DNA of 46,554 nucleotides from Thalassococcus halodurans (GCA_950096585.1 CATNDK010000002.1:1-46554), one strand, 5' to 3'; shown: positions 28,234 to 39,341, counted from the stretch's first letter. A program made the numbers and translations. Notes: generated by a model not told the origin, from the letters alone.

Positions 28234-28866
28234 TCAACACCGCGTATCACAACTGCTCAGATCTTCGCTGGTTACGCTGACACTGTTCGGCGGCATGGCG
28301 ATGGTGCCAAGAACCGGCAAAAGGCTATCAAGGATCATAAAGTCGAAGGTCAGATCGACGGTTTCGACCGTGATCGTGCTGACCTGACCATAGGGGCGCC
28401 CGACATACCCCAGACCGGACCGCGTGTAGGTGATCAGGATGTTGTCTGCATCCACCCAAGGCGCGACATCGCAGACCCCGATACGGGGCGACCCGCGACC
28501 GCAGATACCGTCACCACCGGTCAACATCATGTTCAAAGCTGCCGGATTGCAGGGTGTTGTCCCCTGCCCACAGCTTGTGGAAATCCGGTTGTTGGGAATG
28601 GCGACGCCTTCGTTCAATGAAGACAGTCCGTCGGCCATAAATGTGTCATACGTCGCCATCGTCATCATCGGCGAAGACACCGACGCATGCCTTGCGCCGA
28701 TTTGAACCGCCTTGACGGTCTGGTTCCAGTAAAACACGGCAACACCCAGCTCGACCATCGTTGTGATCGCAATCAAAACGATTGGCATCACCAACAGCGC
28801 CTCTACCAAGGTGACACCCTCTTCGCCGTTCAGAAGGCGCCGGATTGTGCGGCTGACGTTTACCAT
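28234..28866 (-). CDS. TadE/TadG-like minor pilin protein
   Basis: NGEEGVTLVEALLVMPIVLIAITTMVELGVAVFYWNQTVKAVQIGARHA. Confidence 0.82.
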   Translation of the reverse strand: MVNVSRTIRRLLNGEEGVTLVEALLVMPIVLIAITTMVELGVAVFYWNQTVKAVQIGARHASVSSPMMTMATYDTFMADGLSSLNEGVAIPNNRISTSCGQGTTPCNPAALNMMLTGGDGICGRGSPRIGVCDVAPWVDADNILITYTRSGLGYVGRPYGQVSTITVETVDLTFDFMILDSLLPVLGTIAMPPNSVSVTSEDLSSCDTRC

Positions 28867-29366
28867 CCCAGATACCTCGTCTGGTACCAGTAGCTCATGG
28901 TGATCGGCGCGCGGTAGAACGTGGCAAAGAAAGGCGACGGATCATAGACGACCGTGCCTGTCACCGTGACCAAGGATGTGTCATTCGGAACCGTAGGCGG
29001 GGTTGCGGGCGTAATCGTCAGTTCCGACGCATCATCCCAGCCGGGAACACGCGCTACGCCACCGTCGGGATGACCAGTAAAAGCAATCAGACGCGCGGTC
29101 CCCAAATCGCACGGCATATAGGCCGTGCCCGTGGCCGTAAGCGGACGGCAGCGCGCCCAGTAACGGGCTGCATCCTTCACACCGGATTGCAGCTGCTGGC
29201 GCTGCCACATCATGTTGCCGAATTCCAGAATTCCCAGAGCAAGCAAGGTCAGCACAGGGATCGCCAGAAGTGTTTCGATCAACACGACGCCCCGTTCATC
29301 CTTTGCAAATTGTCGAAACCAGCGCACCACTTTGCACCTGTCCCTTCGCTCTAAAATACTTTTCAA
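28860..29366 (-). CDS. TadE family minor pilin protein
   Basis: KDERGVVLIETLLAIPVLTLLALGILEFGNMMWQRQQLQSGVKDAARYWAR. Confidence 0.85.
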   Translation of the reverse strand: MKSILERRDRCKVVRWFRQFAKDERGVVLIETLLAIPVLTLLALGILEFGNMMWQRQQLQSGVKDAARYWARCRPLTATGTAYMPCDLGTARLIAFTGHPDGGVARVPGWDDASELTITPATPPTVPNDTSLVTVTGTVVYDPSPFFATFYRAPITMSYWYQTRYLGW

Positions 29367-29441
29367 ACGCCTGATTGGCGTAGGAATTCCACAAAATCAC
29401 AGGGTCAGTCACCGCCCGAAAATGCGGGCGGCAAGCTTTGT

Positions 29442-29645
29442 TTAACCTCCGCTAGGAAGGTCTGTTTTGTAAGACGACGGCGGCCACGGATCGATCGTCT
29501 GGATCGCAGTGTTCGAAGCCGTTGAATCGCCCGTGTAAACGGAAATCCGGTCACGATTGCTCAGATAATCGCCGCATCCACCCAGAAGGAATGCTGCAAC
29601 GACTGCCAGTGTCGAAAGCTTACTTCTTGTTGATAATGGCATCAT
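29442..29645 (-). CDS. Small putative lipoprotein in tad locus
   Basis: MMPLSTRSKLSTLAVVAAFLLGGCGDYLSNRDRISVYTGDSTASNTAIQTIDPWPPSS: lipobox LGGC; start overlaps end of cpaC-like gene; exact start uncertain (29660/29645/29642). Confidence 0.7.
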   Translation of the reverse strand: MMPLSTRSKLSTLAVVAAFLLGGCGDYLSNRDRISVYTGDSTASNTAIQTIDPWPPSSYKTDLPSGG

Positions 29646-31068
29646 CAAAATCCAATTCAATTATATGACCATAGGGACCTACAACGCCTTCGCCTTCGCG
29701 GAACTTGCGCAGCAGCGGGCGATCGACTTCAAGCATACCATACAGGAACAGCTCGACATCGTTAGAGGACCGTGTGTTGTCCAACGGCGACGCCAGTTTC
29801 ATGTCGGGACCAACCGGCGACACCAGACGGGGTGTCACAAGGATCACCAGATCGGTTTCGCTTTTCTGGAACTCGGTCGAACGGAACAGCGCACCCAGAA
29901 CCGGCAACTGACCCAGCCACGGAAGCTGCTCGATATTGCGCGCGTTGTCTGTCTGCAAAAGACCCGCGATCGAGAAGCTTTGACCATCCCGCAGCGACAC
30001 AGTTGTATCTGCGCGGCGGGTAAAGAACGACGGGTTGCCGTTGACTGTATTTGAGAAGTCTACGTCCGAGACTTCCGGCGTGACCCGCAGGCGGATCAGA
30101 CCATCATCCAGAACGGTGGGCACAAAGTTCAGTTTCACACCGTATTCGCGATAGGCTGTTTCACTCGCCGCAGAGCCGTTGTCGGCGATCACGGTGCGTC
30201 CGATCGGAACCTCACCACCGACGACAAAGTTTGCCTCCACCCCGCTGGTCGTGACCAGCTTCGGGTTCGCCAGACGACGCGCCAGACCTTTGTCTTCCAA
30301 CGCGTTGATAATGAAATCGATTTCGACGCCGCCAACGGTCAGAAGTTCGCCAATGAACGACCCGAACGGCAATCCAGTGCTAGACGATCCACTACGGCCC
30401 GTCTCAAACACAAAACCTTCGCCATCAGAGCCAGCCAAACCGACGCCAAGGGCGCGGCCCGAATTACGTTCGACTTCCAGAATACGAACGTCCAGTTCAA
30501 CCTGCTGAGGTGACTCGACGCGGACAGAGTTGATCACCGGCTCGGCCGAGAATTTCTGTGCGATCTCAAGAACTGTTTGCAGGTCTTTGTTGTCTTTGAC
30601 CGAACCAGACAGGCGGATGCGGTCGTTGACGTTTGTCACCGACACGTTCGCGCTAGGAACCGCGCGACGCAAAGTACCTTCCAGTTCCGAGAAATCGCTG
30701 CGTACCCGTACATCAATGACTTCGATCAAGCGCTTGTCGATGTTGTACAAAGTCACGTTTGTCAGACCCGTACCTTTGGCCTGAATATAAAGCGACGTGT
30801 CCGTCAGCGGGAACACGTCAATCAGGTCTGTATTCCCGATCAGAATGTCCGCAAACGGCTGGTTTGTGATGACAGTAATTGTCGTGCGCGGATTCATCTG
30901 GATCTTCGACACGATCCCATCGTCAACAATGATGCTACGCTCTTGCGCGTGCACCATGGTTGTCGTGAAAAGTGCAAAGAAGGCCAGACAAAGCGCTGTC
31001 CATAGATTTTGCCTGATGATGGGCACACCGGGAACCGATGCTGCCTCTGCCCCTTGTGTTTTTATCAT
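29620..31068 (-). CDS. cpaC: Tad secretin CpaC/RcpA (type II/III secretion system protein family)
   Basis: GTGLTNVTLYNIDKRLIEVIDVRV; VELDVRILEVERNSGRALGVGL; TPEVSDVDFSNTVNGNPSFFTRRADTTVSLRDGQSFSIAGLLQTD; TDLVILVTPRLVSPV. Confidence 0.93.
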   Translation of the reverse strand: MIKTQGAEAASVPGVPIIRQNLWTALCLAFFALFTTTMVHAQERSIIVDDGIVSKIQMNPRTTITVITNQPFADILIGNTDLIDVFPLTDTSLYIQAKGTGLTNVTLYNIDKRLIEVIDVRVRSDFSELEGTLRRAVPSANVSVTNVNDRIRLSGSVKDNKDLQTVLEIAQKFSAEPVINSVRVESPQQVELDVRILEVERNSGRALGVGLAGSDGEGFVFETGRSGSSSTGLPFGSFIGELLTVGGVEIDFIINALEDKGLARRLANPKLVTTSGVEANFVVGGEVPIGRTVIADNGSAASETAYREYGVKLNFVPTVLDDGLIRLRVTPEVSDVDFSNTVNGNPSFFTRRADTTVSLRDGQSFSIAGLLQTDNARNIEQLPWLGQLPVLGALFRSTEFQKSETDLVILVTPRLVSPVGPDMKLASPLDNTRSSNDVELFLYGMLEVDRPLLRKFREGEGVVGPYGHIIELDFDDAIINKK

Positions 31069-31089
31069 TGTTCCACCTATTTCAAATGC

Positions 31090-32214
31090 CTACTGGCTTA
31101 CTTGAACTTCAATTTCTTGGTCCAAAGAGGCTTCTTCGGCCCCTCCGTCTTCTTCAGATTTATCAACTTTGTATTCATTTCTCTGGCCGTTCCGGATCAC
31201 ACCGATTGTGCTTCGAACAGGAATTGGCGGCGCCACCTGGATGATCTTTTCGACCACGACTTCCTGAATGACCGGTTCTTTCTCCAGCTTGGCCTCAACG
31301 CCTTCCAGCTTTTCCGAAACACCTGTGGAAAGTTCACGCACCATTTGTTCGATGCCTTCAATGCGCGTCAGTGTAGGGTCCGGTTCGGCGGCTTGCTTGG
31401 CCGCATTCGCCTTAAGAATATCTTCGGCCACGTCCAGTTCGTTCAGATCGTTTACTGTGATGCGTTCGTTGGGTTCGATATCAGTCGAAGCAACGTTACG
31501 GAGTGTCAAAGACAATGTACCGACGGTTCCACCAAGAACCAGTTTCTGTGCTTCCTGAGTGCTCACCTCGAACGTTACCGTACGCACGACGCTGGGATTA
31601 TCCTGACGTTGATCGGCGATTTGGTCGATCGCAAGGACTTTGACGCCCTGAAGTAAAACGTCGACCACACCGCCACGCGTCAGCAACACGTCCACGCGGT
31701 CGCCCGGCAAAACAAAACCCGCCACACCCAAGACGTCATTCACACGGATTGACACCGCCTTCATACCCGGCGTCAGAGCCGTCGAAAGTTTCGCCCGCTG
31801 ACCGGGTTCGGTCACCTTGGTTTTCAAAATCGGCTCGCCGACTGCAACTGTCGTCAGGGCATAGCGCGCCTCTTGCTCGCCTTCTCCAACAACAAGGTCT
31901 TCGATTGTGCGGTAACTCCCTTCGGGACGAACCGAAGCGGACCACTCGATTTCACGGACGGTGGATTTCGAAATCAATTCACCGAACTGGATCGCTTCTG
32001 CCGCAACAACAATTGTCTCTTTAGGTTCCTGTTCAGCCTTCGCCGCTGCTTCTGCAGCAGCCGCAGCTGCCGCGGCAGCCTGTTCGGCCGCCTGTTGCTG
32101 GAAAGACGCCAATAGGTCCTGACGTTCGGACGACAGGTAAGTGCGCGTCCCAATCACCGCTGCACCAGCAAGTAGAAGTGCGATCAACAAACTGAGAATC
32201 GTCGAAAATCGCAT
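31090..32214 (-). CDS. cpaB: Flp pilus assembly protein CpaB/RcpC
   Basis: SAF-like region KETIVVAAEAIQFGELISKSTVREIEWSASVRPEGSYRTIEDLV; AVSIRVNDVLGVAGFVLPGDRVDVLLTR. Confidence 0.9.
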   Translation of the reverse strand: MRFSTILSLLIALLLAGAAVIGTRTYLSSERQDLLASFQQQAAEQAAAAAAAAAEAAAKAEQEPKETIVVAAEAIQFGELISKSTVREIEWSASVRPEGSYRTIEDLVVGEGEQEARYALTTVAVGEPILKTKVTEPGQRAKLSTALTPGMKAVSIRVNDVLGVAGFVLPGDRVDVLLTRGGVVDVLLQGVKVLAIDQIADQRQDNPSVVRTVTFEVSTQEAQKLVLGGTVGTLSLTLRNVASTDIEPNERITVNDLNELDVAEDILKANAAKQAAEPDPTLTRIEGIEQMVRELSTGVSEKLEGVEAKLEKEPVIQEVVVEKIIQVAPPIPVRSTIGVIRNGQRNEYKVDKSEEDGGAEEASLDQEIEVQVSQ

Positions 32215-32344
32215 TATAACATTCCTTCAAATTCAAACATTTAGTGACACAAAGGCCCGAATTTGGGCCCAACCCCGCCGCCTCTGGAAATCTGGCAAAC
32301 GTATGTTCTTCGCGTGTCCATAGTTGGTTAACATATTCCAAATG

Positions 32345-32380
32345 CAAAAAAAATGACCCAACCGATAAGGTTGGATCATT
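32345..32380 (-). terminator. Rho-independent terminator downstream of flp pilin gene
   Basis: On minus strand AATGATCCAACC-ttatc-GGTTGGGTCATT followed by TTTTTTGC. Confidence 0.75.
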
Positions 32381-32426
32381 TGTAGCTTTTTTATCAAGCC
32401 ATTCGATCCAACGGCTTTGATGCTTA

Positions 32427-32642
32427 TTATGTAAGCGCCGGCGGGGCGTTCAGACCGGTCAGCCAATCCGACCATGCTTGCCACTGCGCGCCCAGGTTAC
32501 CACCGAACGCCAGAACGGCGAGAACGACAGCTGCCGTCAAAAGACCCAACAGGATCAGGTATTCTGTCAGCGCCAGGCCTTCTTCTTCGTCACGCATGCG
32601 ACGCATGACGTCTAGGAAATAGTTTGCAACACTCTTGTACAT
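32427..32642 (-). CDS. flp: Flp family type IVb pilin
   Basis: MYKSVANYFLDVMRRMRDEEEGLALTEYLILLGLLTAAVVLAVLAFGG: G|xxxxEY prepilin cleavage motif plus hydrophobic stretch. Confidence 0.85.
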   Translation of the reverse strand: MYKSVANYFLDVMRRMRDEEEGLALTEYLILLGLLTAAVVLAVLAFGGNLGAQWQAWSDWLTGLNAPPALT

Positions 32643-32964
32643 TGTACGCTCCAAATGCTTGTCATCAATTCACACTGAAAACCGGCAGCTTTATTAATTG
32701 CCAAAATCTAAAGATAATTTCAGTGATCCAACGATTCACACTTTTGCCACAAAGATTGTACGAGTCAAAATCATCTTAGTTTTTTTTACCAATTCGTAAG
32801 CTTTTTGAGCACAATCATTTTAAAAACTGGATATTATCCAGACCATCAACCACCCAAGGCTGATATACTACTTGGACAACACTACCTTAAATTGCGCGCC
32901 CGCCTTGATCTTGCCGCGATTCGAATAGCGATTCGCGTCAAAACATACTGATTTTATGATGCTT

Positions 32965-34644
32965 TTAACGAACCAGAATCGCTTCGGCGCGAATGTACTC
33001 GTCCAACGTGCCGTTCCCGCCGGGTCCGGTGACATCGACAATCTCGACATCAATGGTCAGGTCACCGCCCGAACGATACGGAAAAACCGGGCGCGTCATG
33101 AACAAGGACACATAAGAGTTCACGGCATAGGAATTCGTCCCGCCGCCTTGTGAGCTCTGCTCACCGCAATCAATCATAGCGCCCATAACAATACGCCGAT
33201 CTTTCGCAGGGTTCGAGCCTGTCGTAGAAAGAGCAGTTCGTTGCGGGTTCATGGATGCGCCGCATTGGGCCGATCCATATTCGCCCACAACGGGATCCCC
33301 ATTGGCATCCGTGCCACCCGGTCCCTGCAGAAGATGCCAGTTGTTTTCAATCTCGGCACGATACACATCGTAACGGGAAGGTGTCAGGCCAGCAAACGCG
33401 CTGGTGACATTGTCAGGATGCGGTTCAGTCGCCGTCGCAGGCGAAACGGACGTATCCGCGCCGTAGTTCACCTGAAAATACCGGTCAATATCCCAGGCCG
33501 AGCTTCCGCCAATCGATGCACCCAACCCGCCACGCACCGGCGTCGACATCGTTGTGTTGTCGGGAAAACCGAAAGTGTTGTCGTTGACGCCGTTGTAGTT
33601 CCATACACCAGTATCGATGTCGTAGACATGATCATCACCCAATGTGACGTGCGGGGCATTTCCGTTCGGAGCCACGGTTTTTACACAATGATCGATCGCA
33701 CCTTGACCATTGCCGTTGCCAGGAGCTTTCGGGATAGCGCCTTTGCGAACATTCTCGGCGGGCAAAGCCACATATCCGGAAGCATTCCCGTAACTGCCCT
33801 CATACATATCAAACCGCGTGTTGATCCCCTGCTGAAGCGAGGTCACGGCGCCCGTCTGGGTTTGCACGCGCTCGGAGGAATAGCAGGTCGGGTTCAGCGC
33901 ACCTGCGAAAAAGTCATTCAAGGTTTTCGCACCGGGCTTATCAACCCGAAGAAACCCGAAGTTGCCCGGCGCCTCGGTTTGACTTCCCGGAGGGTGCAGC
34001 CGGATCATGCGACCGTGCAAACTGCCTGCGTTAAATTCCTGCTGAAGCTGATCGCCGACATAGTTGCCGTTGGCGTCATACTCGAACGGATTGCAGATAT
34101 AGAGCGGAGTGATGTCACATGCCGCCGCCACAGTTTTGGCCACAGCAACTACAGAAATCGGAACAGAGTCCGTCAGGTAGGTTACCGGATTGAAGAAGGT
34201 CGTTTGCAGATCGCGCGACTGGGCACGCACATACACATACTGCGCGTCCGTGTCGTCTGTCGTCATGTTGCTGGTCAGCCATGCGGTATCAATCGGCGTC
34301 GCATCGCTGGCGGGAATAGCTGACAGGAAGACTACGTTGTATTCGTTGCCGGTGGTGTCCTCATAGGTCAACCGTTCGGCGCTACCCCCGTTGGGCGACA
34401 GCATGCCAACGGTGTTCTGAACCCGCGCCATGGCCACTTTTGCACGGGCGATTGCATTCAAGCCCCCATCAAGTTCACGTGCTCCGGCCAATGCGACCGA
34501 GTCTGCAGCTGCCTGAAGATCTCCGTGGGCATTGTTGCCGCGACCGGCATCAATAATCAAAAGCCCGAAGCCCACGAACACTGGTAGCACCAGTATCGAA
34601 AAAACCAGAACGTAACCTTTTTCCGAGCGAAACAAGCGTTTCAT
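32965..34644 (-). CDS. Tad-domain (TadG-like) pilus-associated protein
   Basis: MKRLFRSEKGYVLVFSILVLPVFVGFGLLIIDAGRGNNAHGDLQAAADSVALAGARELDGG. Confidence 0.82.
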   Translation of the reverse strand: MKRLFRSEKGYVLVFSILVLPVFVGFGLLIIDAGRGNNAHGDLQAAADSVALAGARELDGGLNAIARAKVAMARVQNTVGMLSPNGGSAERLTYEDTTGNEYNVVFLSAIPASDATPIDTAWLTSNMTTDDTDAQYVYVRAQSRDLQTTFFNPVTYLTDSVPISVVAVAKTVAAACDITPLYICNPFEYDANGNYVGDQLQQEFNAGSLHGRMIRLHPPGSQTEAPGNFGFLRVDKPGAKTLNDFFAGALNPTCYSSERVQTQTGAVTSLQQGINTRFDMYEGSYGNASGYVALPAENVRKGAIPKAPGNGNGQGAIDHCVKTVAPNGNAPHVTLGDDHVYDIDTGVWNYNGVNDNTFGFPDNTTMSTPVRGGLGASIGGSSAWDIDRYFQVNYGADTSVSPATATEPHPDNVTSAFAGLTPSRYDVYRAEIENNWHLLQGPGGTDANGDPVVGEYGSAQCGASMNPQRTALSTTGSNPAKDRRIVMGAMIDCGEQSSQGGGTNSYAVNSYVSLFMTRPVFPYRSGGDLTIDVEIVDVTGPGGNGTLDEYIRAEAILVR

Positions 34645-34737
34645 CCCACCACCTCAAATCAACGTCTTACAAATCGAAGAGCATAAAAATCTGTCAGCCC
34701 GTCCAAAGGGTTCCATAGCTCATATGAAAAAGCAAGC

Positions 34738-35208
34738 TTAGGCAAAAGCCCGTAACAAGATCGTCGGGATCGCCGCAAAACACATCGGCACCGAATAAGG
34801 CGCCTTTCCGGATGTCCGGATTTCCGTCAATCGCCCACTGGTTTTGAAGAACCTCGACACCTGGATAAGCACCACAAAGACCACCGAAACCAGAAGCAAT
34901 AGAACCGCGTAAAGCGACAAGTGATCAAATCCGATGAACATTCCCAAAGCGGCGTAAAGCTTTGCATCGCCCGCGCCCATCATTCGGAAAAGCCAAAGAA
35001 TAAAGGCAATTAGAAACAAAACGGCGCCTGCAATCAAATCCCCGATTATCGTGGAAAAGCCCGTCAGAAATGCCCAGACAAAGTATTGCGCCAAAAGCAG
35101 CAAAACCATCTTATTGGGAATCCGAAGCGATCTGTAATCGATCCGCATAACCCATACCAAAACAGCGACAACGCTGATGATAACCAGCGCGGAAAGACTA
35201 TTCAGCAC
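34738..35208 (-). CDS. A24-type prepilin peptidase (CpaA/TadV)
   Basis: DYRSLRIPNKMVLLLLAQ and GAGDAKLYAALGMFIGF (GxGD motif), polytopic. Confidence 0.88.
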   Translation of the reverse strand: MLNSLSALVIISVVAVLVWVMRIDYRSLRIPNKMVLLLLAQYFVWAFLTGFSTIIGDLIAGAVLFLIAFILWLFRMMGAGDAKLYAALGMFIGFDHLSLYAVLLLLVSVVFVVLIQVSRFFKTSGRLTEIRTSGKAPYSVPMCFAAIPTILLRAFA

Positions 35209-35218
35209 GGGCGGCAGA

Positions 35219-35743
35219 TCACAAAGATTTCAGATCGCCGGACGCACGACGCGGATAGTTGACCGAGTTACGCAGCAACTCGAGGTTGTTCGCTGCCCAT
35301 TCGTTCGACGGATCGATTTCATACGCTTTCAGGAAATGCGAACGCGCACCGATCAGATCACCCTGAAGCAACAGCGAATAGCCGCGGTTGTTGTGATACT
35401 CGATCCGGTTTCCGATAATCCGGCGCAGCTTGGCGTAGGCCGGGTTCGACTGGTCAAAGCGGCCAAGCATGTCTGCAGATGCAGCAAACCCCAGAAGGGC
35501 AACCGGGTCTTCCGGTGTCGCGTTCAGCGCGGCTTTGAACTTGTTGTAGGACCGGCCATAGGCTTGGTCCTTGAATAGAAGCTGACCTACGATAATCGGG
35601 TCATCGCTTTTGTAAAATTCACGATTGGACGTGTCGCTAGCCGACGCTGCACTGTTGGAGAACGCAGAAAACTCTCCGATCGGCACGGCTTCGCAACCCG
35701 TTAGGGTCAAAGTAATTACGGCAGCGGTCACGTATCTAAGCAT
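35219..35743 (-). CDS. TPR lipoprotein (TadD-like)
   Basis: MLRYVTAAVITLTLTGCEAVPIGEF lipobox; YHNNRGYSLLLQGDLIGARSHFLKAYEIDPSNEWAANNLELL TPR. Confidence 0.82.
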   Translation of the reverse strand: MLRYVTAAVITLTLTGCEAVPIGEFSAFSNSAASASDTSNREFYKSDDPIIVGQLLFKDQAYGRSYNKFKAALNATPEDPVALLGFAASADMLGRFDQSNPAYAKLRRIIGNRIEYHNNRGYSLLLQGDLIGARSHFLKAYEIDPSNEWAANNLELLRNSVNYPRRASGDLKSL

Positions 35744-35896
35744 GTGAACCTCAAACTGGCAAAACGCCTGAATTAAAACGATCAAATTTCTTAGTCCTGA
35801 CACAAATCGCACAACCAAGAGGTCATTTGAAGACCTAAAAACATATGCCGGACCGCAGATGCGATCATTTTGATACACTTGGTCAGGCTATTCCCC

Positions 35897-37747
35897 CTAA
35901 CTGCCTGACATCGCAGAACAGTCTATGCCGTAAACATCCTGACCCGAGGCCCCGATGGGAAGTGTCCATTGACGCATGGTCAATCCGTCGACCGGAGCAG
36001 CCAATAAAATCCAATCAAGATCGGAGTTCGCCGCGCAAACCGCACGCACGGTTTCCGCATCCTTCGGGCCAGACACATCCGGGTCTTGCGGCGCCGGGCA
36101 GCTGCCCTCGGGCCAATGGGTCAGATCGTGCGTGTTCAACGGCGCCAAGGCCGTTCCGCGCCGTTCATGTTCAATCGCCTGTCCACGATAGAACAACGTT
36201 CCAGCACGCTGCTGACAGGAATAATATTGTGGCTGACGAAGCTTCAGCCACAGAATTTCCAGCCCGTTTTCCCAATAAACGACCCTGTTTTTCAATGCGT
36301 CGACCAGATCGACTGGCAAAGGAACGTTCTCTTCGGCAAAGCGCAGGTTATCTGGCCGCCGGTCAAAATCCGCCACTGCGATCACGCAGGCAACCAACGC
36401 CGCCCCCACGGGCACTGCAACCCCGCGAACCAACACGGCGACAGCCACCAATCCCGCGACGGCCAGTCGGACCAGAATCTTGGGTGCCGCTGGATCAAAG
36501 CGTAAGGCAATCATGCTGATCACGCCCAAGACAACCACTGTTCCCGCCACGCCCAGAAGCGCCGCGAACCAACGGGCCAAACGGCCTGACCCGGATGTCA
36601 AACGGGCAATCAGCGCCAGTACGGCCAGTGCCGATGAAAAGACAGGTGTGATGTTGATGACGTGCTCTGTCACATTCACGATGACTGCAGCTACAAGCAA
36701 AAAAAATGTCACGCCGGAATTTTTGCTGCTCAGCAGCAGCTGCAACATGACCAGATTGCCGATCAACGCGACCCAGATCAACGCGCGCCACGGCTGTAGC
36801 GAAGCTATCAACCGGTTGCCCAACAGATCGGCCCCGATGAAGGACACCCCAACGCTAAAGACTGCCGCGATCAGCACCGCCTTGGAAAGCGTCGCAATAA
36901 GGTGATCCCCCGACCGCAGCCCCAAAAGCAAACCCACCAAAGCCAAGGCATGCAGTTTCAGCCAGACCCAGCCCCATTGCCCCATGAACCCAAGGCTTTC
37001 GTATTTGTGCAAAAGCTCGGCCCAGACGGGATCGTGGGTTTCCAGTATCCAGATCGCGGGTGCGATTTGCAGGTAGACCCCGACGCCAAGAACGACGCAT
37101 CCGACGATTACCGCCAGCAAAAGCGCCGGTGTAAGCCCCAGAAGCAGCACACACCACAGCGCCAGAACAGACAGGCCAACAAGCGGATGGCAGATGAAAC
37201 TGACCAGCAGCGCGCAGAAGCCCAACAGCCAGTTGCCGCGCATGACTGCCGTTAATGCAAGGATGGCAAAACCTTCTGCAAAGGGCCGAGGTGTGACAAA
37301 TCCTTCGCCATAAGACAGCGCGGCGTTGCCATAGCCCGCGAACAATAGAAGCGCCAGAATGACCGCGACGATCCACTGTTGTTTCAAAGGGTACATCGTG
37401 CGCGCCAGCAGGCACAGACAGGACGTCCAGAACACCCCCGAGATCACGAACAACAGCTTCTGCGCCAGACCGAAGCCGAGCACATCAATCAGCCATCCCT
37501 GAAAGGCCGGAAACAGAACGAACTTACTCTGATTGCCGTATTTGAAGAACAGATCGTCATTCAGGGCCGTCGTACCGCCGTGCCGCAGGGCCTGAACCGC
37601 ATAGAGCAGGCTGTCGTGATACAGGCCCATATAGGGCCGCGTCAGAAGGTAGGCTGCCAGCGCGGCCAGAACCCACGCCGCTTTCGAATGATCCGTGCCG
37701 AACGCGCCGCGCGACATGCGACTAGGCCCCGCAGAAGGAGGACTCAT
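35897..37747 (-). CDS. Large polytopic membrane protein of unknown function
   Basis: 616 aa with many hydrophobic segments; overlaps upstream FAD oxidoreductase by ATGA. Confidence 0.7.
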   Translation of the reverse strand: MSPPSAGPSRMSRGAFGTDHSKAAWVLAALAAYLLTRPYMGLYHDSLLYAVQALRHGGTTALNDDLFFKYGNQSKFVLFPAFQGWLIDVLGFGLAQKLLFVISGVFWTSCLCLLARTMYPLKQQWIVAVILALLLFAGYGNAALSYGEGFVTPRPFAEGFAILALTAVMRGNWLLGFCALLVSFICHPLVGLSVLALWCVLLLGLTPALLLAVIVGCVVLGVGVYLQIAPAIWILETHDPVWAELLHKYESLGFMGQWGWVWLKLHALALVGLLLGLRSGDHLIATLSKAVLIAAVFSVGVSFIGADLLGNRLIASLQPWRALIWVALIGNLVMLQLLLSSKNSGVTFFLLVAAVIVNVTEHVINITPVFSSALAVLALIARLTSGSGRLARWFAALLGVAGTVVVLGVISMIALRFDPAAPKILVRLAVAGLVAVAVLVRGVAVPVGAALVACVIAVADFDRRPDNLRFAEENVPLPVDLVDALKNRVVYWENGLEILWLKLRQPQYYSCQQRAGTLFYRGQAIEHERRGTALAPLNTHDLTHWPEGSCPAPQDPDVSGPKDAETVRAVCAANSDLDWILLAAPVDGLTMRQWTLPIGASGQDVYGIDCSAMSGS

Positions 37748-39336
37748 TTGCTTTCATGATATTCCTCCTCTGTGTTGATCTCCCACATCTCGGACCGCAG
37801 GTCTTTGCCCTGTTCGATCCCGTCAACGGCCACCATTGCGGTCAGGATGGAATGATCCTGATTGTTATAGCGGTGCATCCCGTTGCGACCGACGCAGTAA
37901 AGGTTTTCGAACTCGGACACGTAATCGCGGATGACGTCGAACCTATCATAACTGCCGAAATATGCGGGATAGGTTTTGGGAATGCGGACAACGACACCAT
38001 CGGACACGTCCTGCGGGTTGGCCATTCCCAGCTTGACCAGTTCGTCCTTGGCAAATGCCATGAGCTCTTCATCCGACAGGTTCCAGAACGCGTCTGTGTC
38101 GTTCACAAAGTATTCCATGCCCATCCAGATTTTATCCGGATCGGCCACCAGATAGGGGCTCCAGTTGTTGAAGATTTGCAGACGTCCGACTTTGACATCC
38201 GGTTCCTGAATATAGATCCAGTTGTCCGGCACCTTGTCCGCCAGTTCGTGCGCCTGAACACCACCATCCAATGCCAGACGATCCAGCAACAGGCCCACTG
38301 TGATGAAGTCGCGATAGACAAGTCCGTTCGCCACGTCCCGAACAGGCTGCGGTGCTTCGGGCACCCAGCCGCCAATCAGCTGCTGCACAGGCATGGATGA
38401 AAACACCATGTCGCCCGCTATACGTTCTTCCGTTCCATCAGGGTGACTCACGTCCAAAGCGGTGATCTTACCGCCGTCATGGTGAACGCCGGTGACAAAC
38501 GTGTTCAGGTGTAATTCACCACCTTGATCAACCACCTTCTGTGCAACCGTTTCCCACAGTTGTCCCGGGCCAAGCTTGGGGTACAGGAACCGTTCGATCA
38601 GACTTGTTTCCGTATCCTTCTGCGCCACATCGCGGCTACGGGGTTTCAGCTTTTTCAACACGTGCATCAGCAACGCCGAAATCGACACGCCCTTGATCCG
38701 CTGCGCACCCCAATCGGCAGGAATGTCTTCGCAGGGAACGCCCCAGACCTTTTCCGTGTAGTTCTTGAAGAACGTCTCATAGAGCGTCTGGCCGAACCGG
38801 TTGATGATAAAGTCGCGCAGCGTGACTTCGGGCTTGATGGGTTTCAGACGCGCCGCGGCATAGCTGGTCATGATTTTGCAGGTGCGCACGAAACCCAAGT
38901 TGCCAAAGGTCTGAAGCGAGAACTTGATCGGGTAGGAATAGAACTTGCGCCCGAACAGGATGCGGGACACGCGGTTGCGCACCAGCATCACTTCGTCGGT
39001 CTGGTCGGGATCAGCCCCCTGCCCCGCCGAAACCGAGCGTGATTTGTTCTGATAGCTGATGGTCAGCGGCCCGTGATCTTCGGTCACGGCCTCAAGCGGC
39101 AGCATCTGCGCCCACCAGTCCATCACCCGATCGGATTTGGAAAAGAACCTGTGGCCGCCGATATCAATCCGGTTGCCTTTGTAGTTCACCGTCTTGGAAA
39201 TGCCGCCGACCTGACTGTCGGCTTCAAAAATGATGGGCTTCACATCGGTGCGTTGCAGCAGCTCATATGCGGCGGTCAAACCTGCGGGTCCTGCGCCCAC
39301 GATCAGGGCGATACGCTGTCCGTTTTCATAAGGCAT
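37744..39336 (-). CDS. NAD(P)/FAD-dependent oxidoreductase (amine oxidase/UDP-galactopyranose mutase-like)
   Basis: [62 protein letters not shown]. Confidence 0.85.
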   Translation of the reverse strand: MPYENGQRIALIVGAGPAGLTAAYELLQRTDVKPIIFEADSQVGGISKTVNYKGNRIDIGGHRFFSKSDRVMDWWAQMLPLEAVTEDHGPLTISYQNKSRSVSAGQGADPDQTDEVMLVRNRVSRILFGRKFYSYPIKFSLQTFGNLGFVRTCKIMTSYAAARLKPIKPEVTLRDFIINRFGQTLYETFFKNYTEKVWGVPCEDIPADWGAQRIKGVSISALLMHVLKKLKPRSRDVAQKDTETSLIERFLYPKLGPGQLWETVAQKVVDQGGELHLNTFVTGVHHDGGKITALDVSHPDGTEERIAGDMVFSSMPVQQLIGGWVPEAPQPVRDVANGLVYRDFITVGLLLDRLALDGGVQAHELADKVPDNWIYIQEPDVKVGRLQIFNNWSPYLVADPDKIWMGMEYFVNDTDAFWNLSDEELMAFAKDELVKLGMANPQDVSDGVVVRIPKTYPAYFGSYDRFDVIRDYVSEFENLYCVGRNGMHRYNNQDHSILTAMVAVDGIEQGKDLRSEMWEINTEEEYHESK

Positions 39337-39341
39337 GGTGA

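Noticed and set aside
33241-34323. 360-aa plus-strand ORF
   Set aside because: Antisense to the TadG-like gene; composition of a shadow ORF.
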